From WTJY01 sp041568735 (GTDB lineage Bacteria; Chloroflexota; Anaerolineae; Promineifilales; Promineifilaceae): a DNA stretch of 5,575 bases. Below, piece by piece: positions 1 through 5,311 of this stretch (positions are counted from its first letter, which is position 1; the number at the start of each line of letters is the position of its first letter). Made by a program: the position numbers and the translations under genes. Where the stretch lies: positions 1 through 5,575 of the forward strand of contig JBFFZG010000311.1 of assembly GCA_041568735.1 (NCBI GenBank). Direction: 5' to 3'. The notes under the pieces were generated by a model. That model ran no database searches. It saw nothing but the letters and a program-made list of their open reading frames with translations, and was not told where the DNA came from.

Positions 1-1
1 G

Positions 2-109
2 GATAAGGTGCTCGATGCGGCCGCCTGGACGTATGTAGCCGCCGCCATCCAGGCGATCATGACCGTCCTCTATTATGCCTTAATTCTATTCGGCGGCCGC
101 CGCCGCTGA
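2..109 (+). CDS. YugP-like membrane zinc metallopeptidase, C-terminal end only (partial)
   Basis: The reading frame is open from the left edge and stops at TGA 107-109, giving 35 residues. The visible segment contains KVLDAAAWTYVAAAIQA followed by a hydrophobic stretch (about residues 15-31) and a basic end, GGRRR. This resembles the C-terminus of the YugP / neutral zinc metallopeptidase family, where a KVLxAAALTYVAAAL-type motif precedes the last membrane helix and a short arginine-rich tail. The HExxH catalytic site would lie outside the window, so catalysis cannot be judged. The family is a membrane-embedded peptidase of poorly known substrate. The gene is followed by a strong terminator, so it is the last gene of its transcript. 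The family call rests on this short tail alone and is moderately secure. Confidence 0.6.
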   Translation, partial: DKVLDAAAWTYVAAAIQAIMTVLYYALILFGGRRR

Positions 110-166
110 TGAATCCAGCTGCCTGAAAGGGACTTCCTGGGTCCTTCTGATCCTCTGAAGATAAGG

Positions 167-198
167 CCGGGCTTCACCCCAGAAGCCCGGTTTTTTTT
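167..198 (+). terminator. Rho-independent terminator after the YugP-like gene
   Basis: A perfect 8-bp stem is formed by CCGGGCTT (167-174) and AAGCCCGG (183-190) around an 8-nt loop. Eight T residues (191-198) follow directly. It lies 57 bp after the upstream stop codon and ends 27 bp before the lctP start, so it insulates the permease gene from upstream transcription. Confidence 0.92.
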
Positions 199-211
199 CG
201 CCTGCCTGCGC

Positions 212-217
212 TATACT
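212..217 (+). promoter_or_regulatory. Candidate -10 box for lctP, implying a very short or absent leader
   Basis: TATACT matches the sigma-70 -10 consensus at 5 of 6 positions. Its last base is 8 nt before the ATG at 226, so transcription would begin within about 0-3 nt of the start codon. No convincing -35 hexamer is visible: the expected place is occupied by the end of the terminator stem and its T-run. No Shine-Dalgarno sequence precedes the ATG, where the sequence is CTTCTCCCCC. This fits a leaderless transcript but is not proof. Confidence 0.35.
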
Positions 218-225
218 TCTCCCCC

Positions 226-1764
226 ATGACCTTATCAATCACCTCCATCATCCTCGCCCTCCTGCCTATCCTGGTGGTCCTCTATCTGATGATTGGCCGC
301 CGCTGGGGCGGCAGCGAAGCCGGCCTGGCTGGGTGGGTCGCTGCCATGGTCATTGGACTCCTTTTTTTCGGCGCCGATATGCTGCTGTTCGTCGTCGCCT
401 TTGGCAAATCCCTCCTGCTTTCGCTCTATGTCCTCTACATTATCTGGATGGCGCTGCTGCTTTACAATGTGACCAATGATGCCGGGGTGATCAAGGCGAT
501 CGGCCAGGAACTGCCGCGGCTGGCGGCCGATCGCGGCGCCCAGGCGCTCCTGCTGGCCTGGGCCTTTGCTTCATTTTTGCAGGGAGCCTCGGGCTTCGGC
601 GTTCCGGCTGCCATCGTCGCACCCCTTCTGGTCGGGCTCGGTTTTTCCCCCTCGGTGGCGGTTGTCGTGGCCCTGATCGGCCATGCCTGGGCCGTGAGTT
701 TTGGCTCCCTGGGGTCGGCGTTTCTGGCCCTCGAGGCGGCCTCCCAGGTCGACGGCCACCTGCTGGCCGGGCCGTCGGCCCTCTACCTCGGCCTGGCCTG
801 CCTCCTGTGCGGAATTTTTGTCCTCTGGAGCGCCGGGGGCTGGACAGCCTTTCGTCACCGCGGGGTGCTGCTGCTGCTGACCGGCCTGGTGATGGCCGCC
901 GGCCAGTATGTCGTGGCCGTGACCGGCTTCTGGACCCTGGCCTCGTTTTTGGGATCGCTGGCCGGGATGGTTTTTCTCGTCGTTTTCCTGCGCCGAGAAC
1001 GCGGGACGGCCGCCCCATTCAATGCTCGCCCGCTTTTGGTGGCCTTCTGGCCCTATCTCATATTGACGATCATCATTTTGCTGGGCCAGGGTGTGGTTGG
1101 CGATTGGCTGGGGTTCGCGATCCTCAACTACAATTTTCCCACCGTGGAGACGAGCCTGGGTTGGGTGACGGCCGGCGGTCCCGGCCGTTCGATCGATCTG
1201 TTCGGCCATCCGGGGGCGCTGCTGCTCTATTCCAGCCTGATCATCTTTTTCTGGTATCGCCGGCGCGGCGTCCTGCCGACGGCGGCCGGACCGCTGGACG
1301 GCCGGCGCATTGCCGGGCGAACGGTCCAGCGCTCGGTTAAATCGACCATCAGCATCATCGCCCTGGTCGCCATGGGCACGACGATGCAGCACGCGGGCAT
1401 GACCCAGCTCCTGGCCGATACCCTCAGCAGCACGGGCCGCCTCTTTCCGCTCCTCAGCCCCTTCATCGGCGCGCTCGGCGCTTTCATGACCGGTTCGAAT
1501 ACGAACAGCAATGTCGTGTTCGCTGATCTGCAGCGGCAGACGGCCATGGCACTCAACCTGTCGGTGCCGTTTATCCTGGCGGCACAGACGGCCGGCGGGG
1601 CGATCGGCAGCGCGTTCGCCCCGGCAAAAGTTGTCGTCGGGGTCAGCACGGTGTTCGGGGCGGACGAAGGGGTAGTTCTCAAGCTGGCCACCCTCTATGG
1701 GCTGGCGATTATCGCCATTATCGGGGGGCTGGCTTTATTTGTGGTGGCAGCGGAGGTGAGCTAG
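226..1764 (+). CDS. lctP: L-lactate permease (LctP/LldP) family transporter
   Basis: This is a 512-residue, almost wholly hydrophobic protein with a dozen or so predicted membrane helices, slightly shorter than the usual 530-560 residues. Family signatures are visible: FLQGASGFGVPAAIVAPLLV (117-136) corresponds to the EGAAGFGxPxAIxAPxLVGLGF block, and TGSNTNSNVVFADLQ (422-436) to the TGSxTxSNxLFxxLQ block. AAQTAGGAIGSAFAPAKVVV (452-471) matches the late A-GG--G--I-P motif. The family (TC 2.A.14) imports lactate and related 2-hydroxy acids such as glycolate with protons. Substrate cannot be assigned here, and no lactate dehydrogenase or utilisation gene is in view, so the role may be import or export. 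The ATG at 226 is the only reasonable start near the N-terminal helix and lacks an SD. The gene stands alone between a terminator and the convergent gmk, overlapping gmk's last bases. Confidence 0.9.
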   Translation: MTLSITSIILALLPILVVLYLMIGRRWGGSEAGLAGWVAAMVIGLLFFGADMLLFVVAFGKSLLLSLYVLYIIWMALLLYNVTNDAGVIKAIGQELPRLAADRGAQALLLAWAFASFLQGASGFGVPAAIVAPLLVGLGFSPSVAVVVALIGHAWAVSFGSLGSAFLALEAASQVDGHLLAGPSALYLGLACLLCGIFVLWSAGGWTAFRHRGVLLLLTGLVMAAGQYVVAVTGFWTLASFLGSLAGMVFLVVFLRRERGTAAPFNARPLLVAFWPYLILTIIILLGQGVVGDWLGFAILNYNFPTVETSLGWVTAGGPGRSIDLFGHPGALLLYSSLIIFFWYRRRGVLPTAAGPLDGRRIAGRTVQRSVKSTISIIALVAMGTTMQHAGMTQLLADTLSSTGRLFPLLSPFIGALGAFMTGSNTNSNVVFADLQRQTAMALNLSVPFILAAQTAGGAIGSAFAPAKVVVGVSTVFGADEGVVLKLATLYGLAIIAIIGGLALFVVAAEVS

Positions 1765-2405
1765 AGCTGGATCGGCTTTCGATGGACGCGGCATTTTTCC
1801 GCTTCGGTGATGGCCAGAATCTGTTCGACGGTGCGATCGATTTTTCCTTCTTGGTTGACGACCAGGTAGTCGAATTCGTGAATTCGCTTGAGCTCGTTCC
1901 GGGCGATCGTCATCCGCAGGTTGAAGGCTTCATCTGATTCCGTCCGGCGGGCGCGCAGGCGGCGCATGATCACTTCTTCCGATTCGGCGGCCAGGAAAAT
2001 GAAGGTGGCGTTGGGAATTTTCTTTTTCAGCGTGGCAGCGCCCTGGGGATCGACCCGCATGATGACGTCGCGATTGCTGTCCAGGGCTTCCCGGATTTGC
2101 TGCTTGGGCACCCCTTTGTAGTTGTCGTGGACGATGGCGTGCTCGAGCAGTTCGTCATCGGCAATCATCCGTTTAAATTCCGCCTCCGACACGAAGATGT
2201 AGTCGACCCCGTTAATTTCCCCCGGTCGGGCCGGGCGGCTGGTCGCGGTGACGACAAAATGAAAGGCGGGATTTTTTTCAATCACCGCCCGCACAACGGA
2301 ATCCTTGCCCACCCCGGATGGCCCGGAGATGACCAGCAGAACCGGGTGAGCCGGCTGAATGTAAGGGTTTTCGATCGCTTTCACCTTCGTTACAATTGCA
2401 TCCAC
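1761..2405 (-). CDS. gmk: Guanylate kinase (GMP kinase)
   Basis: The gene encodes a 214-residue cytoplasmic enzyme that phosphorylates GMP (or dGMP) to the diphosphate with ATP. After an extra N-terminal segment of about 20 residues comes the P-loop GPSGVGKDS (28-36), then the GMP-binding part TATSRPARPGEINGVDY (53-69), LLEHA (87-91), RVDPQGA (117-123), an arginine-rich lid (RRLRARRTE, 148-156) and FDYLVVN (178-184). Differences from textbook enzymes: Asp35 replaces the usual Ser/Thr after the P-loop Lys, YKGVP (96-100) stands where most have YYGT/S, and LAAESEE replaces the PPS motif. I recall similar variants in Chloroflexota, so this is probably a lineage trait. The start is GTG at 2405, because an in-frame TGA lies three codons upstream. 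The SD is poor, with AGGA 13 nt away. The stop shares CTAG with convergent lctP. Confidence 0.93.
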   Translation of the reverse strand: MDAIVTKVKAIENPYIQPAHPVLLVISGPSGVGKDSVVRAVIEKNPAFHFVVTATSRPARPGEINGVDYIFVSEAEFKRMIADDELLEHAIVHDNYKGVPKQQIREALDSNRDVIMRVDPQGAATLKKKIPNATFIFLAAESEEVIMRRLRARRTESDEAFNLRMTIARNELKRIHEFDYLVVNQEGKIDRTVEQILAITEAEKCRVHRKPIQL

Positions 2406-2479
2406 CTGATTTCACCCATCCTGTTCCGGCGTTTTAAGTTGAGATTGTTGCGGCCGGTCCTGATTCCAACTTTGCAGTA

Positions 2480-2508
2480 ACTTTACCGGGAATCCCGATC
2501 CGGTTCAA
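2480..2508 (-). promoter_or_regulatory. Candidate sigma-70 promoter for gmk
   Basis: Read on the minus strand, TTGAAC (complement of 2503-2508) and TAAAGT (complement of 2480-2485) are separated by exactly 17 bp. Each hexamer matches consensus at 4 of 6 positions. Transcription would start near 2472, giving a leader of about 65 nt before the GTG. The match is modest and could be chance. Confidence 0.3.
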
Positions 2509-2525
2509 TTACAAATGGGTAAAAA

Positions 2526-2532
2526 AAGAGGT
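2526..2532 (+). promoter_or_regulatory. Ribosome binding site of the zinc-ribbon gene
   Basis: AAGAGGT lies 4 nt before the ATG at 2537 in an A-rich, presumably unstructured stretch that includes seven A residues at 2521-2527. It fixes the start codon. It is one of only two clear SD sequences in the window, the other preceding the DUF3105 gene. Confidence 0.75.
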
Positions 2533-2536
2533 AATA

Positions 2537-2944
2537 ATGCCATTATACGATTTTCGCTGCCCGGACTGCGGCCGCAAGGTCACGCTATTTTATAAGACTT
2601 TTGCGGCATACGAACAGGCCGAGGCGCATACCTGTCCCCGGTGCGGCGGGCAGCGGTTGAAGCGGCGCATCGGCCGGGTCGCCATTGCCAAATCCGAGGA
2701 TGCCCGGCTGGATGCCCTTTCGGACGACGCCATGCTGGCCAATCTGGACGAGGATGATCCCCGGGCGGTCGGGCAGTTGATGCGCCGGATGAGCCGGGAG
2801 ATGGGAGAGGACCTGGGCGAGGAATTCGACGAGGTAGTCGATCGGCTGGAGAAAGGGCAGCCGCCGGAGGAGATCGAGGCCGCCATGCCCGGCCTGGCCG
2901 ATGATGCGGCCGGGTCGGATGCCGGTTTTGACGACGATTTCTAG
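2537..2944 (+). CDS. FmdB-type zinc-ribbon protein with long acidic C-terminal tail
   Basis: The 135-residue protein opens with MPLYDFRCPDCG, typical of the FmdB / CxxC_CxxC_SSSS regulatory-protein family. Two knuckles, C8-P-D-C11 and C33-P-R-C36, should bind one Zn(II). KRRIGRVAIAKSED follows. From about residue 60 the protein is very acidic, with DEDDPRAVGQLMRRMSREMG (76-95) leading into a likely helix, EEFDEVVDRLEKGQPPEEIE (99-118), and ending GFDDDF. Plain FmdB proteins are about 60-110 residues, so the tail is an extension. I recall similar tails in Chloroflexota homologues but could not check. Function is unknown; the name comes from a proposed regulator of formamidase in Methylophilus, which should not be transferred. 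A strong SD supports the start. The gene is convergent with tmk across 23 bp that contain eight consecutive C residues and no terminator. Confidence 0.88.
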   Translation: MPLYDFRCPDCGRKVTLFYKTFAAYEQAEAHTCPRCGGQRLKRRIGRVAIAKSEDARLDALSDDAMLANLDEDDPRAVGQLMRRMSREMGEDLGEEFDEVVDRLEKGQPPEEIEAAMPGLADDAAGSDAGFDDDF

Positions 2945-2967
2945 TTCCATTCCCCCCCCAGCCAGAA

Positions 2968-3594
2968 TCAGGCGGGACTTCGCTGCAGGCGGGCCAGCGT
3001 TGCCGTCCGCAGGTCGGCCTGAATCCTTGAGACCGGCCGGTTGGCGTCAATCCGGACCCAGCGCTCCGGATCGAGCGCCATGAGTTTTTCATAGCCAGTT
3101 TGAATTCGCTCGTAAAAATCCCGCGATTGAAGATCCATGCGGTTCATTTCCAGCTGGCCGGCGGAACGGCGGCGCAGCCCCTCGGCGATATCGACCTCGA
3201 GGAAAAAGGTCAGGTCGGGTTTGAGCCCGCCGGTGGCAAACTGGGTGATCCAGCGCAGGTGTTCGAGGCTGAGGCCGCGGCCGTATCCCTGATAGGCCAA
3301 TGTGCTGTCGGCGTAGCGATCGCAGAGAACGATCTTGCCTGCCGCCAGGGCCGGCCGAATTACCTGGCCGACGTGCTGGGCCCGGTCGGCCGAATAGAGG
3401 AGAATCTCCGCCTCGGCCGTCATCGCCTCGTGGTCGATGTGGTGGAGAATATCGCGAATCTGGCGGCCAATTTCGGTCCCTCCGGGCTGGCGAGTTTCGA
3501 CCGTTTCGTACCCTTGTTGGCGCAAAAACTGGGCCAGGTTGCGAATGTGGGTGGTTTTTCCGCTCCCTTCGGACCCTTCAAAAGTGATAAACAT
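2968..3594 (-). CDS. tmk: Thymidylate (dTMP) kinase
   Basis: The gene encodes a 208-residue cytoplasmic enzyme that phosphorylates dTMP to dTDP on the path to dTTP. It begins MFITFEGSEGSGKTT, with the P-loop GSEGSGKT at 7-14. Next come TRQPGGT (34-40), the DRYADSTLAYQG signature (92-103), FFLEVD (130-135) and an arginine-bearing lid (RRRSAGQLEMNRMD, 141-154), then the C-terminal helices. The P-loop lacks the basic residue of the human-type enzyme while the lid is basic, which fits the bacterial (E. coli-like) class. One change is Q36 where TREPGGT is usual. The frame is open upstream to 3723, but those 43 residues are low in homology and the family N-terminus falls exactly on the ATG at 3594, giving the normal length. 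The SD is weak, with GGAA about 13 nt upstream. Confidence 0.95.
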   Translation of the reverse strand: MFITFEGSEGSGKTTHIRNLAQFLRQQGYETVETRQPGGTEIGRQIRDILHHIDHEAMTAEAEILLYSADRAQHVGQVIRPALAAGKIVLCDRYADSTLAYQGYGRGLSLEHLRWITQFATGGLKPDLTFFLEVDIAEGLRRRSAGQLEMNRMDLQSRDFYERIQTGYEKLMALDPERWVRIDANRPVSRIQADLRTATLARLQRSPA

Positions 3595-3853
3595 AGAAGC
3601 GCATTCCAAATTTACGGTTGAATCGCTTGAGCCCGAGCCCGGCTCGCAGCGGTCGTTTCGGCCTTCGTCCGCGGTCCCTGTCCCCCAAAATAATTCAATC
3701 GGACAATCGGGGCCCTGCACCACGGAGGCAATTTTAACTCAGGCCGGTTGAAATCGCGACCCGCTCTGGCGCGCGTTCCGGCTGCCGGACGGCGAAACCC
3801 CGGGTTAAAAAGAAGAACCTCATAAGAGGTGAAGCTTCAGAGTTTATTTCTTT

Positions 3854-3881
3854 TTGTACTGGACGGGGGACAAGATAAAAT
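3854..3881 (+). promoter_or_regulatory. Candidate sigma-70 promoter for the DUF423-DUF3105-rhodanese operon
   Basis: TAAAAT (3876-3881) matches the -10 consensus at 5 of 6 positions. A weaker TTGTAC (3854-3859, 3 of 6) lies 16 bp upstream. Transcription would start near 3888, giving a leader of about 50 nt that begins almost at the hairpin 3896-3918. Confidence 0.4.
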
Positions 3882-3895
3882 GTCAGGTATCCAGC

Positions 3896-3918
3896 CTGGC
3901 CCGCAGACACCGGGCCGG
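3896..3918 (+). other. GC-rich hairpin in the 5' leader of the DUF423 operon
   Basis: CTGGCCCG (3896-3903) pairs with CGGGCCGG (3911-3918) around a 7-nt loop, CAGACAC. There are seven Watson-Crick pairs and one G-U pair. No T-run follows, so it is not an intrinsic terminator. It ends 22 nt before the ATG at 3941 and would sit at the very 5' end of the predicted mRNA, where it could protect the transcript. No known riboswitch class was recognised. Confidence 0.4.
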
Positions 3919-3940
3919 ACAGAGAACAACACATGGAAGC

Positions 3941-4312
3941 ATGAAACTATTCGTAATGACGGCCGCGTTACTGGCTTTTATCGGGGTTGGGGCCGGGGCT
4001 TTTGGGGCGCACGGGTTGGCTGATTTTCTTCGCGATTCTGGTCGGGAAGGGACCTTTGATACGGCCGTTCGCTATCAGGTGTACCACGCCCTGGCGTTGT
4101 TCGGCGTGGGCCTGCTCCGCCAGTTCTTCCCTGACAATCAGTTCCTGAGCTGGTCCGGCTGGCTTTTTATCACCGGGACCCTCATCTTTTCGGGCAGTCT
4201 TTACCTGCTCATTTTTACCGGACAGCGCTGGCTGGGTGCCGTGACGCCCCTGGGAGGGCTGGCATTCCTCGGCGGTTGGCTCCTGCTGCTGCTGGCTGTC
4301 TGGCGTATTTAA
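3941..4312 (+). CDS. DUF423 family small membrane protein
   Basis: The protein has 123 residues, the normal length for this family, with about four membrane helices (roughly 5-24, 46-62, 72-92 and 98-121). Family hallmarks are GAFGAHGL (19-26), the YQVYHALAL region (45-53), FSGSLYLL (83-90) and TPLGGLAFLGGW (102-113). The biochemical function of DUF423 (YwdK/YgdD-like inner-membrane proteins) is unknown. The frame is open further upstream to 3854, but homology begins at MKLFVMTAALLAFIGVG and length favours the ATG at 3941. GGAAG lies only 1 nt before that ATG, which is too close for normal SD use. A second ATG at 3956 is an alternative, with that GGAAG then 16 nt away. It is the first gene of a plus-strand operon, with 21 bp to the next. 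Confidence 0.88.
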   Translation: MKLFVMTAALLAFIGVGAGAFGAHGLADFLRDSGREGTFDTAVRYQVYHALALFGVGLLRQFFPDNQFLSWSGWLFITGTLIFSGSLYLLIFTGQRWLGAVTPLGGLAFLGGWLLLLLAVWRI

Positions 4313-4318
4313 ATCATC

Positions 4319-4324
4319 GGAGGT
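4319..4324 (+). promoter_or_regulatory. Ribosome binding site of the DUF3105 gene
   Basis: GGAGGT stands 9 nt before the ATG at 4334 and lies wholly in the 21-bp gap after the DUF423 stop. It is the strongest SD in the window, suggesting the second gene is translated independently and more efficiently than its neighbours. Confidence 0.8.
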
Positions 4325-4333
4325 CTGAAAATA

Positions 4334-4921
4334 ATGAGTCGAAGCAAGCGGGTCGTGCGAAGTGCCGTCAAATCAGAAGAAAAGAAGAGCACTCTCTGGA
4401 TCTGGGCGGTAATCGCCGGCCTGGGAGTGGTTGGTCTGGGTGCCCTGCTGGTCATTTCTCTCCTTCCCCAAGCCGAGGCGACCATTGATGGCCTGCTGCA
4501 GTTCCCCAACCTCTCGCGCGGTCACAATGACGCCGTTTCGTATACCGATTCCCTGCCGCCAGCCGGCGGGGAGCACGCCTCGATCTGGCAGAACTGCGGC
4601 ATCTATGACACGCCGGTCGAGGGCAAATATGCCATCCATTCCCTGGAGCACGGAGCGGTCTGGATTACCTATCAGCCGGATCTGCCGGCGGCCGACATCG
4701 AAGCCCTCCAGGCCATGGTTCGCGGCCAATCGTTCATCCTGTTGAGCCCCTGGCCCGGTCTGCCGGATCCGGTCGTCCTGACGGCCTGGGGGGTTCAGCT
4801 CTCGGTGCCCGGGGTCGATGACGAGCGGATCGGTGAATTTATCAACGAGTTCCGCCTCGGCCGCCAGACGCCGGAGCCCGGCGCCTCCTGTACCGGAGGG
4901 GTCGGGTCGCCGACCGGTTAA
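4334..4921 (+). CDS. DUF3105 domain protein, single N-terminal membrane anchor
   Basis: The 195-residue protein has a strongly basic N-terminus (SRSKRVVRS...KSEEKK, residues 2-18). One hydrophobic helix follows (about 20-44) and then a soluble domain. The charge pattern predicts the N-terminus inside and the domain outside the membrane. DUF3105 features are SLPPAGGEHASIWQNCGIYD (73-92), the family's PPxSGxHxxxWxxxGxYxxPV block, then YAIHSLEHGAVWITY (99-113), the family's HxLEHG motif. Conserved polar residues include H81, H102, E105 and H106, a plausible metal or catalytic site. C88 and C186 are the only cysteines. No activity is established for DUF3105 to my knowledge, so function is open. 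The family is common in Actinobacteria and Chloroflexota. It is the middle gene of the operon, 12 bp before the rhodanese gene. Confidence 0.88.
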   Translation: MSRSKRVVRSAVKSEEKKSTLWIWAVIAGLGVVGLGALLVISLLPQAEATIDGLLQFPNLSRGHNDAVSYTDSLPPAGGEHASIWQNCGIYDTPVEGKYAIHSLEHGAVWITYQPDLPAADIEALQAMVRGQSFILLSPWPGLPDPVVLTAWGVQLSVPGVDDERIGEFINEFRLGRQTPEPGASCTGGVGSPTG

Positions 4922-4933
4922 TCTTCCAGACCA

Positions 4934-5293
4934 ATGATGAATCCCTTCGGCATTCCCGAAATAGAGGTCGACGAGCTGGCCGAGCGGCTGGCCAGGGGGG
5001 ATGATTTCCTGCTGGTCGACGTCCGGGAGCAGCCCGAGCTGCAGCTGGCGAATCTGGGTGCGGGGGTGATTCACCTGCCGCTGAGCGATCTGGCTGATCG
5101 CCACCTGGCTGCCATCCCCGCCGTGCTGACCAACGCTCGTGAGCGAGACCTCGTCATTTTCTGCCATCACGGGATTCGTTCCGCCCAGGTCTGCGCCTAT
5201 CTGAAGGGAAATGGCTGGTCGAGGGTGTTCAATCTTGCTGGAGGAATCGACGCCTATGCCAGGCGCATCGATCCGGCAGTCGGCTTTTATTGA
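4934..5293 (+). CDS. Single-domain rhodanese-like sulfurtransferase
   Basis: The 119-residue protein forms one complete rhodanese domain. FLLVDVREQPELQLANLGAG (25-44) is the usual hLIDVRExxEfxxGHIxGA element, although GHI is changed to ANL. Then comes IHLPLSDL, and the active-site loop C77-H-H-G-I-R82-S with the catalytic cysteine that would carry a persulfide and the closing arginine. VFNLAGGIDAYA (98-109) is the standard C-terminal motif. The CHHGxRS loop and the DPAVGFY ending resemble the GlpE/cyanobacterial-type small rhodaneses. It is cytoplasmic, with no signal peptide. The start is ATG 4934 or the adjacent ATG 4937. No SD is visible in the 12-bp gap, so translation is probably coupled to DUF3105. 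It is the last gene before a strong terminator. The sulfur acceptor is unknown. Confidence 0.9.
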   Translation: MMNPFGIPEIEVDELAERLARGDDFLLVDVREQPELQLANLGAGVIHLPLSDLADRHLAAIPAVLTNARERDLVIFCHHGIRSAQVCAYLKGNGWSRVFNLAGGIDAYARRIDPAVGFY

Positions 5294-5311
5294 ACGATTG
5301 TTCGGCCATCT

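Larger units (their letters stand above)
2406..2536. promoter_or_regulatory. Divergent promoter region between gmk and the zinc-ribbon gene
   Basis: These 131 bp separate two divergently transcribed genes and must hold both promoters unless one is transcribed from elsewhere. No ORF or RNA gene is seen. An 11-bp odd palindrome, CGGGA-A-TCCCG (2487-2497), lies in the middle. On the minus strand it falls between the best -35 and -10 candidates for gmk. A protein binding there could affect both genes, but this is inference from position only. No convincing plus-strand promoter was found; TACAAA at 2510-2515 is a weak -10 candidate with no matching -35. Confidence 0.45.
3595..3940. other. 346-bp non-coding divergent region between tmk and the DUF423 operon
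   Basis: No convincing gene was found; open frames here are short and low in recognisable motifs. It must carry the tmk promoter (minus) and the operon promoter (plus, listed separately). Visible items: a tandem 8-bp repeat CAATCGGA-CAATCGGG at 3696-3711; a compact inverted repeat CGAGCC-C-GGCTCG at 3634-3646; and a hairpin ACCTC-ATAA-GAGGT at 3817-3830. Read on the minus strand, that hairpin is followed by a T-rich run, TCTTCTTTTT. For tmk, TAAAAT (complement of 3731-3736) is a possible -10, but its -35 is not recognisable. No tRNA, riboswitch or small-RNA gene was recognised by eye. Confidence 0.6.

Noticed and set aside
491..1691. Long open frames overlapping lctP on the opposite strand and in another frame
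   Set aside because: They are arginine-, proline- and glycine-rich or otherwise featureless translations expected from a high-GC gene, while the lctP frame shows continuous family motifs and membrane helices.
2580..3092. Minus-strand open frames opposite the zinc-ribbon gene
   Set aside because: They are compositionally biased shadows; the plus-strand frame has CxxC knuckles and a strong ribosome binding site.
3595..3723. N-terminal extension of dTMP kinase by 43 residues, as the open frame allows
   Set aside because: The extra residues are low-complexity and unlike any kinase N-terminus, while the ATG at 3594 gives the standard MFITFEGSEGSGKTT beginning and a normal length of 208 residues.
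3734..3934. Short minus-strand ORF in the tmk/DUF423 gap, considered as a small protein or gene remnant
   Set aside because: No recognisable motif, no ribosome binding site and overlap with the likely operon promoter.
3854..3940. Upstream in-frame extension of the DUF423 protein by 29 residues
   Set aside because: The extension is polar and unrelated to the family, contains the likely promoter -10 and a hairpin, and makes the protein too long; the family start matches the ATG at 3941.
4373..5170. A 265-codon minus-strand open frame opposite DUF3105 and rhodanese
   Set aside because: Its translation has no recognisable domain, and both plus-strand genes there carry clear family motifs in operon spacing.
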